Assembly (NCBI GenBank): GCA_937944945.1
Contig: CALEBD010000266.1
Coordinates: 1-6,767 of the forward strand
Length of the DNA stretch: 6,767 nt
Direction of reading: 5' to 3'
DNA from: an uncultured Clostridium sp.
GTDB taxonomy: Bacteria > Bacillota > Clostridia > Peptostreptococcales > Peptostreptococcaceae
Shown piece by piece: positions 1 to 6,350 of the stretch. Numbering within the stretch: the first letter of the stretch is position 1; each line of letters opens with the position of its first letter. The notes beneath the pieces are model-generated. The model did not search any database. It had not been told where the DNA came from and saw only the letters and a list, made by a program, of their open reading frames with translations. The position numbers and the translations under genes are program-made.

Positions 1-18
1 TTTTTTTAAACGATATCA

Positions 19-32
19 AGAAAACGTTTTTA
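19..32. promoter_or_regulatory. LacI/CcpA-type operator (cre-like palindrome)
   Basis: The stretch AGAAAACGTTTTTA is a near-palindrome centred on CG and differs from the idealised cre palindrome TGAAAACGTTTTCA at two positions. Sites of this form bind CcpA (carbon catabolite control) or a local LacI-family regulator. It lies about 137 bp upstream of a sugar-transporter-type gene, which fits carbon-source control. If the tentative promoter at 55-83 is right, the site is upstream of the -35 box, a place more typical of activation than of blockage. The match is seen in the sequence; the regulator and the sign of regulation are inferred. Confidence 0.4.
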
Positions 33-54
33 AGTTATTGAAGTGGATATTTTA

Positions 55-83
55 TTCATACGCAATCGTTAATTTTATATCAT
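55..83 (+). promoter_or_regulatory. Possible promoter of the GPH transporter gene
   Basis: TTCATA (55-60) and TATCAT (78-83) are separated by 17 bp and match the sigma-A -35 and -10 consensus at 4 of 6 and 5 of 6 positions. The region is very AT-rich, so chance matches are likely. A start near position 90 would give a leader of about 80 nt with no recognisable riboswitch. Confidence 0.27.
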
Positions 84-168
84 TCCAATTCTAAAATCTT
101 ACTAATTTAAGTATTAATCAATCCATACAAAATACAAACTATCAATTCTTTAATAATAGGGGGACAAA

Positions 169-1633
169 ATGGAAACAGCAAAACAAATCAACTATAACCG
201 TGCCAAGACATGGCAAATAGGGTGCTTTGCATTCAACAATACAGCAACAAATGTAATAATGCTTTTAATGGGGTATGTTTCTTATTATGCAACAGGTGTT
301 GTAGGATTATCAGTAGTATTAGTATCATCACTTCTAACATCAATGCGTATGTTTGATGCTATCACAGACCCAATAATAGGATTTATAATTGATAAGACAA
401 ACGGTAAATTTGGTAAATTTAGACCTATGATACTTATAGGTTATTCTATAATGGCAGTAAGTATATTGACAATGTATAATACTCTACACTTATTCCCAGA
501 AAATCTAAAAATGATTGGGTTTATAGTATTTTACGCTCTATATATAATCGGATATACGTTCCAAACAGCTTGTACTAAGGCTGGACAAGCTTGTTTAACA
601 AATGATCCATCTCAAAGACCTTTATTCACTAGATTCGACAGTATTTATAACTTATTTATATTTGCAGCTGGTGCTCAATACGCATCTGGATATATAGCTC
701 CTAAATATGGTGGATTTACATTCCAAGCAATGCAAGAATTCTCACTAACATTTATATTAATATCAGGTGTATTAACTGCATTAGCAATTACAGGTATATG
801 GTCTAAAGATAGAATAGAGTTCTTTGGTACTGGTAAAAAAGCTCCTAAAGTTAAATTTAGAGATTATGTAAGTGTTTTAAAAGGAAATCGTCCATTACAA
901 ATGCTTGTTGTATCTGCAGCTACTGATAAATTAGCAATACAAGCAGGTAATAACTCAACTGTTATGGTAATGTTATATGGTATAGTAATGGGTAACTATG
1001 GACTATATGGTAAAATGTCTATGATAACAATGATTCCATCATTTATAATGATATTAATCGGAACAAAATATGCTTCTAAATTTGGTTCTAAAAAAGCATT
1101 AGTTAGATTTACATGGTTATGTATCTTAACTTATATAGGTGCATTTGCTTTACTAGTATTCGGAGATCCAACTCAAATCTCTCTAGATAACTTCGGAATG
1201 ATGACTGTTTTATGGATAACTTTAGTGTGCTTAGGTAAAGGATTCGGTTCAATATCTGGTGGTATAGTTATACCTATGATAGCTGACTGTGCAGATTATG
1301 AAACTTATTTAACAGGAAGATATGTACCTGGTATGATGGGAACTTTATTCTCATTCGTTGATAAAATGATATCATCCTTTGGTACAACTATAGTTGGTCT
1401 TGCTGTTGCATATAGGATATACTTCTGCAATGCCTCAAGTTGGAGATGCTTATACTCCTGGTGTATTCTGGGTGACAGTTGGATTATACATAGGAATGCC
1501 AATGTTAGGATGGATTGCTTCACTAATAGCTATGAAATTCTATGAATTAGATGATGAAAAAATGAAAGAAGTACAAGAAAAAATAGCTGAAATAAAATTA
1601 GCTGCTAAAGAGGAATACGAAGCTTTAGCATAA
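169..1633 (+). pseudogene. GPH-family sugar:cation symporter (MFS superfamily), reading frame broken by +1 frameshift
   Basis: This encodes a cytoplasmic-membrane transporter of the glycoside-pentoside-hexuronide:cation symporter family, which imports sugars or glycosides with Na+ or H+. The start is ATG at 169, four bases after the purine-rich AGGGGGA at 158-164. Family signatures are clear. Residues 60-86 carry the RxxDAxTDPxxG...DKTxGKFGKFRP motif of the loop between helices 2 and 3. Residues 371-400 carry the IADxADYETYLTGR...FSFVDK motif. There are about 11-12 hydrophobic helices. The starting frame runs to a stop at 1545, but its last 44 residues (after residue 414) are Cys/Trp-rich and not membrane-like. 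From 1412 the next frame continues with IGYTSAMPQVGD, a hydrophobic helix and a charged C-terminal tail, ending at the TAA at 1631-1633. Skipping one base near 1411 gives 414 + 73 = 487 residues, a normal length for the family. This is either a real inactivating mutation or a sequencing error. No IIA-like domain is present. The substrate cannot be named. Confidence 0.85.
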
Positions 1634-1646
1634 AAATTTTAATAAA

Positions 1647-1700
1647 AAAGGGAGTGTTGCAAAATAGTATAAAAACTATTTTGCAATACTCCCTTTCTTT
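1647..1700. terminator. Bidirectional intrinsic terminator between convergent genes
   Basis: A 21-bp stem pairs 1647-1667 with 1676-1696, with a single G.T wobble and an 8-nt AT loop (TATAAAAA). The A-run at 1644-1649 becomes a U-tract for the minus strand. T-rich sequence follows on the plus strand (CTTTTAGTTTT from 1697). The hairpin therefore serves the plus-strand transporter gene, which ends at 1633, and the minus-strand yitT-like gene, which ends at 1756. The arm contains GGGAGTGTTGCAAAATAG, which resembles ends of some insertion sequences (see findings). Confidence 0.85.
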
Positions 1701-1755
1701 TAGTTTTATAATAAACTCTCTTTTTTTTAATCTATTCTGTGTACATTATATATTA

Positions 1756-2412
1756 TTAAGCTACTGTTTCCTCTTTATTTGACTCTTCTAAAGCTTTTTT
1801 CTCTTTATGTTTAGCTATCATATCTATTACTCTATCTACTAATAATCCATTTACTATTACAGCTATTAATGAATAGAATCCTTTGTTTAGTCCGAAAGTA
1901 AATGCACCAGCTACAACAACGAATAAATCTACCATTAATAAAGCTATTCCTATATTAAAGTTTGTATATTTATTTAATATTTTAGCTAATATATCAGTTC
2001 CACCCGTAGATGCATTTATTGAAAATGCTATTGCAAGACCTGTTCCTATTATTAAAGTCCCACATAAAACTGCTAAAGCTAAATTAGTTGTTAATGCATA
2101 ACTATGCATTACTTTTTCCATAAAGTCCATTACAAATGATAATGCAAAACTTGCGTATATAGTTTTTGCACCAAAGTCGCTACCAATTAATAAAAACGCT
2201 ATTGCAAATAATATTAAATTACCTAAAAATACTAGAGTTCCTATTGATAGTGCTGGTACATAATGATTTATAACTAATGATAAACCACTTAACCCGCCTC
2301 CTGCTATATCGTTAGGTGAGTAAAAATATTGAAGCCCAAAAGCAACTAATATTACACCAACTGTCACTATAAAATACTCTTTTATAGCTTTTGCTATGTC
2401 ATATTTCTTCAT
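1756..2412 (-). CDS. YitT-family integral membrane protein, short form without DUF2179
   Basis: This is a 218-residue multi-pass inner-membrane protein of the YitT (DUF161) family. Hydrophobic helices lie at roughly 12-30, 57-77, 83-100, 111-131, 153-174 and 178-197. Family signatures are the Gly-rich AGGGLSGLS at 37-45, after helix 1, and NASTGGTDIL at 133-142, after helix 4. Family members usually have about 280-290 residues and carry a cytoplasmic DUF2179 domain after the last helix. Here the protein ends about 20 residues after that helix with a highly charged tail (KHKEKKALEESNKEE), so the domain is absent. The ATG at 2410-2412 is preceded by GGGAG (2422-2426) at good spacing. The gene is probably monocistronic, lying between the gltX terminator and the bidirectional terminator at 1647-1696. 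The role of the family is poorly defined; transport is often suggested but I cannot assign a substrate. Confidence 0.88.
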   Translation of the reverse strand: MKKYDIAKAIKEYFIVTVGVILVAFGLQYFYSPNDIAGGGLSGLSLVINHYVPALSIGTLVFLGNLILFAIAFLLIGSDFGAKTIYASFALSFVMDFMEKVMHSYALTTNLALAVLCGTLIIGTGLAIAFSINASTGGTDILAKILNKYTNFNIGIALLMVDLFVVVAGAFTFGLNKGFYSLIAVIVNGLLVDRVIDMIAKHKEKKALEESNKEETVA

Positions 2413-2610
2413 AACTATATTCTCCCTTTTTGTTGTCTAAATTTATATAATTTAATGCATACAATATATGATAACAAATTAAATTGTTTTTTCATAGTTA
2501 TATTTTTTTGTAGAACTTACAAATTTTAAAATCTCATGAATATAATAATAAATTATATAGTTATACAAATAAAATCATTTAATTTAACTATGGTTTCGAG
2601 TTTAAACATA
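2413..2610. other. Intergenic region upstream of the yitT-like gene
   Basis: About 200 bp of very AT-rich non-coding DNA separates the gltX terminator from the yitT-like start. It holds the ribosome binding site (2422-2426) and a possible extended -10 promoter on the minus strand. A weak 6-bp hairpin (TTTGTA at 2507-2512 with TACAAA at 2518-2523) is also present. I recognise no riboswitch, small ORF or operator. Confidence 0.5.
2468..2476 (-). promoter_or_regulatory. Possible extended -10 promoter of the yitT-like gene
   Basis: On the minus strand the sequence reads TGT-TATCAT, which fits an extended -10 element (TGn followed by 5 of 6 consensus positions). It is 56 bp before the ATG. No good -35 box is seen 17 bp upstream, which extended -10 promoters can tolerate. 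An alternative pairing is TTGTTA with TAAATT slightly downstream. AT-richness makes the call weak. Confidence 0.25.
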
Positions 2611-2653
2611 AAAAAATCCAAATCTAAGATATAATATCTGATTTGGATTTTTT
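2611..2653. terminator. Intrinsic terminator after gltX
   Basis: A perfect 14-bp stem pairs AAAAAATCCAAATC (2611-2624) with GATTTGGATTTTTT (2640-2653). A further 5-bp inner stem AGATA/TATCT caps it. The minus strand runs into a U-rich tract from 2616 down to 2611, continuing as TATG. It lies about 28 bp downstream of the gltX stop and closes that transcript. The T-run on the other side makes it able to stop plus-strand transcription as well. Confidence 0.88.
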
Positions 2654-2680
2654 ATATTAATATTTATTTTTACAAATAAA

Positions 2681-4165
2681 TTATATTAAATTTTCTTTAG
2701 CATATGCTAATCTTTTTAAGCAAAGATCTTTACCTAATATAACCATAGTTTTAGCTAAATCTCCACCGTGCATTTGCCCTGTAAGAGGTATTCTAGTACC
2801 CATGTATAGGTTTTTACCTTTTATTTTGTATTCTTTTTGGATAGATTTTAATATAGCTTGTACTGTTTCTTCAGTTAAAACATCTACTTCTGATATTTTT
2901 TCTTCTAAAGCATTAACTAAAGTAGGTATGTGTTCCATTTTTAAGAATTCTGCACCTTCTTCAGTTTCAACTTCTACTTTATCTCCAAAGAATATTGATA
3001 TATGGTCAGTTATTTCTTTTACAAAGTGTAATTTTTCTTTTAATAAAGATACTATTGATTTTAAGAAGTCGTATTTTTCTTCAGCTTCTTCAGCAGTTAC
3101 ATATCCAGCTTCAACGATGAATGGTATAGCTAATTTAGTTAAAACATCATCATCTCCATCTTTCATGTAGTGTTGGTTGACCCAGTTTAATTTTTCTGTG
3201 TCAAATACTCCACCACTTTTTGAAACTCTTTCTATAGAGAATGCTTGTTCTAATTCTTCCATAGAGAATATTTCTTTGTTTTCTTCTGGAGACCAACCAA
3301 CTAATGCAACATAGTTAACTAATCCTTCTGGTAAGTATCCTTTTTTCTTGAAGTCTTCTACTGCAACGTCACCATGTCTCTTACTTAATTTTTTCTTTTC
3401 TTTATTAAGTATGTTTGGTAAGTGAACGAATTTTGGAGCTTCCCATCCGAATGCTTCGTATAAGTAAACGTGTTTTGGAGTTGAAGAAACCCATTCTTCC
3501 CCTCTTATTACGTGAGTTATTTTCATTAGATGGTCATCAACTACAACTGCAAAGTGGTAAGTTGGGAATCCATCAGTTTTTATTAATACTTGATCATCTA
3601 AGTCGTTAGTGTTGAATTCAGTTTCTCCTCTAACTAAATCTGTAAATCTTATTACGTGATTTTCTGGTAATTTTAATCTTATTACATATGGTTCACCAGC
3701 AGCTATTTTAGCGTCTATTTCTTCTTGAGTTAAATCTCTACAGTGACCATCGTATCTTGGAGTTTCACCAGCTTCTTTTTGTTTTTCTCTTACTTCGTCT
3801 AATCTTTCTTTTGTACAGAAGCAGTAGTATGCTTTTCCGCTATCTAATAATTCTTTTATATATTGTTGGTATATATCTAATCTTTCTGATTGTATGTATG
3901 GTCCATATTCACCTTTTTGAACTACGTTTCCGTTTTCGTCTAACATAACACCTTCGTCATGGTTAACGCCAGCCCATTTCATAGCATTTAGCATGTTTTC
4001 TATAGCACCATCAACTAATCTAGTTCTATCAGTATCTTCTACTCTTAATATATATTTTCCGCCCATTTTTTTAGCAAATAAGTAGTTGTATAAAGCAGTT
4101 CTTAAACTACCTATATGAACAAATCCAGTTGGACTTGGAGCAAATCTTACTCTTACTTCACTCAT
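2681..4165 (-). CDS. gltX: Glutamyl-tRNA synthetase
   Basis: This class I aminoacyl-tRNA synthetase attaches glutamate to tRNA-Glu in the cytoplasm. It has 494 residues, normal for bacterial GluRS. The Rossmann-fold catalytic domain opens with APSPTGFVHIGSLRTALYN, where H17-I18-G19-S20 is the HIGH motif. The second ATP-binding signature, KLSKR, is at 259-263. PTYHFAVVVDDH at 201-212 and the VEDTD stretch at 42-46 are also typical of GluRS. C115, C117, H141 and C142 could form the zinc site found in some bacterial GluRS enzymes. Residues from about 320 onward form the helical anticodon-binding region. The ATG at 4163-4165 follows AGGAGGT (4171-4177) after 5 nt, a strong site. The gene lies 141 bp downstream of proS in the same direction. 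Whether it is discriminating or also charges tRNA-Gln cannot be told from this window. Confidence 0.97.
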   Translation of the reverse strand: MSEVRVRFAPSPTGFVHIGSLRTALYNYLFAKKMGGKYILRVEDTDRTRLVDGAIENMLNAMKWAGVNHDEGVMLDENGNVVQKGEYGPYIQSERLDIYQQYIKELLDSGKAYYCFCTKERLDEVREKQKEAGETPRYDGHCRDLTQEEIDAKIAAGEPYVIRLKLPENHVIRFTDLVRGETEFNTNDLDDQVLIKTDGFPTYHFAVVVDDHLMKITHVIRGEEWVSSTPKHVYLYEAFGWEAPKFVHLPNILNKEKKKLSKRHGDVAVEDFKKKGYLPEGLVNYVALVGWSPEENKEIFSMEELEQAFSIERVSKSGGVFDTEKLNWVNQHYMKDGDDDVLTKLAIPFIVEAGYVTAEEAEEKYDFLKSIVSLLKEKLHFVKEITDHISIFFGDKVEVETEEGAEFLKMEHIPTLVNALEEKISEVDVLTEETVQAILKSIQKEYKIKGKNLYMGTRIPLTGQMHGGDLAKTMVILGKDLCLKRLAYAKENLI

Positions 4166-4241
4166 GTTTTACCTCCTATTTTTAAGTGATAATAGTTTTA
4201 TGATCTACTATCATTTTTAGTAATATTATTTATAATTTATA

Positions 4242-4263
4242 CTTTATCTATTATAAAGCTCAA
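4242..4263 (-). promoter_or_regulatory. Possible gltX promoter overlapping the proS-gltX hairpin
   Basis: On the minus strand TTGAGC lies at 4263-4258 and TATAAA follows after 16 bp. The -35 box sits in the hairpin arm that would be last transcribed from proS. An alternative is a perfect TATAAT at 4255-4250 with TTTATA 17 bp upstream. Either would give gltX its own start in addition to read-through from proS. The sequence is very AT-rich, so this is tentative. Confidence 0.3.
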
Positions 4264-4298
4264 TCCCTATATTATAAAGTAATTGAGCTTTATTTTTT
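4253..4298. terminator. Terminator-like hairpin between proS and gltX
   Basis: A perfect 12-bp stem pairs ATAAAGCTCAAT (4253-4264) with ATTGAGCTTTAT (4282-4293) around a 17-nt loop. It lies just after the proS stop. Both neighbouring genes are on the minus strand, but the T-tract (TTTTTT, 4293-4298) follows the stem on the plus strand. On the minus strand the stem is followed by AATAGATAAAG, a poor U-tract. It may therefore be only a partial terminator for proS, letting some transcription reach gltX. Confidence 0.6.
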
Positions 4299-4306
4299 AG
4301 ATTAAT

Positions 4307-6022
4307 TTATCCTAATTTTACGTTGTTTTTAACAAATTCAGCTTTTACTCTGTCTAATACTTCATCAACAGATATTATTTCTTTGTCAGCTTCTTTTCTT
4401 AATTTGAACTCAACTTTTCCGTCTACTATATCTTTACCAACAGTAATTCTCATTGGTATACCTAATAAATCAGAGTCTTTAAATTTGAATCCAGCTCTTT
4501 CATTTCTGTCGTCTAATAATACTTCTACACCAGCTGCTTGTAATTCATTGTATATTTTTTCAGCGTTTTCTAAGTGTTCTTCTTTCTTAACGTTAACTGG
4601 AACAACAACTACATGGTATGGAGCTAATGCTAATGGCCATATTATTCCGTTTTCGTCATGATGTTGTTCTATTACAGCTGCAACAGTTCTTTCAACACCT
4701 ATTCCGTAGCATCCCATTATCATTGGTTGAGATTTACCGTTTTGGTCTAAGAAAGTAGCTCCCATAGCTTCAGAATATTTAGTTCCTAATTTGAATATGT
4801 GTCCAACTTCAACACCTCTCATTATTTCAAGAGATTCACCACATTTTGGACATTTATCTCCTTCTTGAACATTTCTGAAATCACCAACTTGCCCTTCGAA
4901 ATCTCTACCGAAGTTAGCATTTTGTATATGGTAACCAGTTTTGTTAGCACCGATTATAACATTTCTTTGATCAACTACTTCTTGGTCTATGAATAAGTAA
5001 TCAGTTTTTATTCCTATTGGTCCAGCAAATCCAACTTCTGCACCAGTAACTGTTTTTATTGTGTCTTCACTTGCAAGTTCAAACTCAACAGCTCCACCTA
5101 TAGCATTAGCAACTTTAGTTTCGTTAACATCTCTGTCTCCTCTAACAACTACTGCTACTGTTTTTCCGTCTGCATAATATATTAATGTTTTTGCAAATTG
5201 TCCAGCTTCCATTTTGAAGAAGTCTTGTAATTCTTCTATTGTGTGAACATTTGGAGTTTCTATTTCACTCATTTCTTTCATTTCTTCAGTTGATGCTTCG
5301 TGGTTAACTGAAGTAGCTTTTTCTATATTTGCTGCATAATCGCATCCACTACAGAATACTATTTCATCTTCACCAACTTCTGATTTAACCATGAATTCTG
5401 CAGATGCAGAACCACCCATAGCACCAGAGTCTGCTTGAACTGGACTGTTGTCTAATTCACATCTAGCAAATATTCTAGTGTATGCATCAAACATATCGTT
5501 GTATGATTTATCTAATCCTTCTTGGTCAGCATCAAAGCTGTAAGCATCTTTCATTGTGAAGTTTCTAGTTCTCATAACACCAAATCTTGGTCTTCTTTCA
5601 TCTCTGAATTTAGTTTCGATTTGGTATAAGTTAAGAGGAAGTTGTTTGTATGAAGTTATTTCATTTCTTACTATGTGTGTGAAAGTTTCTTCATGTGTTG
5701 GTCCAAGACAGTAATCTCTACCATTTCTGTCTTTTAATCTGAACATTTCAGGACCCATAACATCCCATCTTCCTGATTCTTGCCATAATTCAGCTGGAAC
5801 TAATAGTGCACATGATATTTCTTGTGCCCCTTTAGCGTTCATTTCTTCTCTTATTATATCTTCTACTTTTCTGAAGACTCTTATACCCATTGGTAATTGG
5901 TTGTAAATTCCTGATGCCATTTTTCTTATCATACCAGCTCTAAGCATTAACTGATGACTTGTTATCTCTGCATCAGATGGTATTTCTTTTAATGTTGGCA
6001 TTAACATTTTTGACATTCTCAT
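4307..6022 (-). CDS. proS: Prolyl-tRNA synthetase, bacterial type with editing insertion domain
   Basis: This class II synthetase attaches proline to tRNA-Pro in the cytoplasm and removes mischarged Ala-tRNA-Pro. The 571 residues match the long bacterial type. Motif 1 is around 44-86 (PMGIRVFRKVEDIIREEM...LWQESGRW). Motif 2 is around 139-160 (FRDERRPRFG...RNFTMKDAYSF). Motif 3 is at 437-446 (GCYGIGVERT). Residues from about 224 to 407 form the YbaK-like editing insertion, with K278 at the place of the conserved editing lysine (K279 in E. coli). Cysteine pairs C224/C227 and C391/C394 flank it and could bind a metal. The anticodon-binding domain starts near 466. The chosen ATG (6020-6022) follows AAGGAGG (6034-6040) after 11 nt, slightly long. 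The Met at residue 3 would be 17 nt away, and MRMSKM fits the usual family start. Expression is controlled by the proline T-box just upstream. Confidence 0.97.
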   Translation of the reverse strand: MRMSKMLMPTLKEIPSDAEITSHQLMLRAGMIRKMASGIYNQLPMGIRVFRKVEDIIREEMNAKGAQEISCALLVPAELWQESGRWDVMGPEMFRLKDRNGRDYCLGPTHEETFTHIVRNEITSYKQLPLNLYQIETKFRDERRPRFGVMRTRNFTMKDAYSFDADQEGLDKSYNDMFDAYTRIFARCELDNSPVQADSGAMGGSASAEFMVKSEVGEDEIVFCSGCDYAANIEKATSVNHEASTEEMKEMSEIETPNVHTIEELQDFFKMEAGQFAKTLIYYADGKTVAVVVRGDRDVNETKVANAIGGAVEFELASEDTIKTVTGAEVGFAGPIGIKTDYLFIDQEVVDQRNVIIGANKTGYHIQNANFGRDFEGQVGDFRNVQEGDKCPKCGESLEIMRGVEVGHIFKLGTKYSEAMGATFLDQNGKSQPMIMGCYGIGVERTVAAVIEQHHDENGIIWPLALAPYHVVVVPVNVKKEEHLENAEKIYNELQAAGVEVLLDDRNERAGFKFKDSDLLGIPMRITVGKDIVDGKVEFKLRKEADKEIISVDEVLDRVKAEFVKNNVKLG

Positions 6023-6056
6023 CTCTGATTATTCCTCCTTAAGTTTTTTCTGTATT

Positions 6057-6095
6057 AAAAAAACCCTTCATCTCTATAAAAAGAGACGAAAGGTT
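6057..6095 (-). terminator. T-box-controlled intrinsic terminator in the proS leader
   Basis: On the minus strand AACCTTTCGTCTCT (6095-6082) pairs with AGAGATGAAGGGTT (6075-6062) over 14 bp with two G.U wobbles and a 6-nt loop. It is followed by an unbroken U-run of seven (6063-6057), two of which also lie in the stem. The first arm also contains CTCT and TTTCGT, which can instead pair with the T-box element to form the antiterminator, so the two structures exclude each other. It ends about 35 nt before the proS ATG. Confidence 0.92.
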
Positions 6096-6281
6096 ATATT
6101 TCCGCGGTACCACTCTAATTAGCTTACAATAAGAAGCTCTCTCATGGGGATATAACGGTCCCTACCGTAAAAACTTTTTACCGTTTTTATGCTAAAAGAC
6201 TGGTTCAAAAACATCATCATAGGAACTCTCACCAACGCTCCCTCTCTGTAAAGACTCAAATTTTCTACTATTTCTTAATCA
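6057..6281 (-). ncRNA. T-box riboswitch, proline-specific (proS leader)
   Basis: This leader RNA senses uncharged tRNA-Pro and permits proS transcription when charging is low. The T-box core on the minus strand reads AGAGTGGTACCGCGG (6116-6102). The UGGU bulge (6112-6109) can pair with the ACCA end of a tRNA with discriminator A, as in bacterial tRNA-Pro. Stem I begins near GATTAAGAAATAGTAG (6280-6265), with AAGA pairing with a downstream TCTT. It continues with AGAGAGGGA and GTTGGTGAGAG, the typical distal part, closing with TTCCT. The specifier loop reads GAA-CCA-G, giving the proline codon CCA at 6203-6201. A stem AGCTT/AAGCT (6138-6121) precedes the T-box like Stem III. The antiterminator would pair AGAG with CTCT and GCGGAAA with TTTCGT, with TGGTACC bulged. 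Confidence 0.95.
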
Positions 6282-6321
6282 TTGCTTTTGTTATATTTTA
6301 ATGATTTTCATAATCTATTTT

Positions 6322-6350
6322 ATAATATATTATTTATTATTTATTGTCAA
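6322..6350 (-). promoter_or_regulatory. proS promoter, overlapping the 3' end of ispF
   Basis: On the minus strand a perfect TTGACA (6350-6345) is followed after 17 bp by TATTAT (6327-6322), 5 of 6 to the -10 consensus. Transcription would start near 6315, giving a leader of about 290 nt that contains the entire T-box. The -35 box lies in the coding sequence of ispF (the codons for Val-Asp-Asn near its end) and the -10 lies just after the ispF stop. Confidence 0.75.

Noticed and set aside
1..168. Remnant of a coding gene or a riboswitch at the left edge
   Set aside because: All frames are short and AT-rich, and no conserved RNA motif is recognisable beyond the cre-like palindrome and a weak promoter.
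1394..1420. Programmed +1 frameshift in the transporter
   Set aside because: There is an AGG codon near the junction, but no slippery P-site codon that re-pairs well after a +1 slip, no stop codon at the shift and no known case in this family. A mutation or sequencing error is simpler.
1305..1523. Minus-strand frame across the frameshift of the transporter
   Set aside because: No ribosome binding site or family signature is present, and it sits opposite sequence that clearly codes for membrane helices on the plus strand.
1394..1633. Separate 79-residue gene starting at the ATG inside the transporter
   Set aside because: Its sequence from IGYTSAMPQ onward is the natural C-terminus of the transporter in the next frame. 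No ribosome binding site precedes it and the first few residues are off-frame sequence.
2802..3170. Open frame of 122 codons on the plus strand antisense to gltX
   Set aside because: Composition is that of the complement of an AT-rich gene (Ser/Phe/Lys-rich), with no ribosome binding site or recognisable domain.
4166..4306. Second T-box or other riboswitch before gltX
   Set aside because: No GGTGGNACCGCG-like core and no specifier stem is present in this 141-bp gap, only the 12-bp hairpin and AT-rich promoter-like sequence.
4323..4661. Open frame of 112 codons on the plus strand antisense to proS
   Set aside because: It is Ser/Thr/Asn-rich shadow sequence opposite a strongly conserved synthetase gene and has no ribosome binding site.
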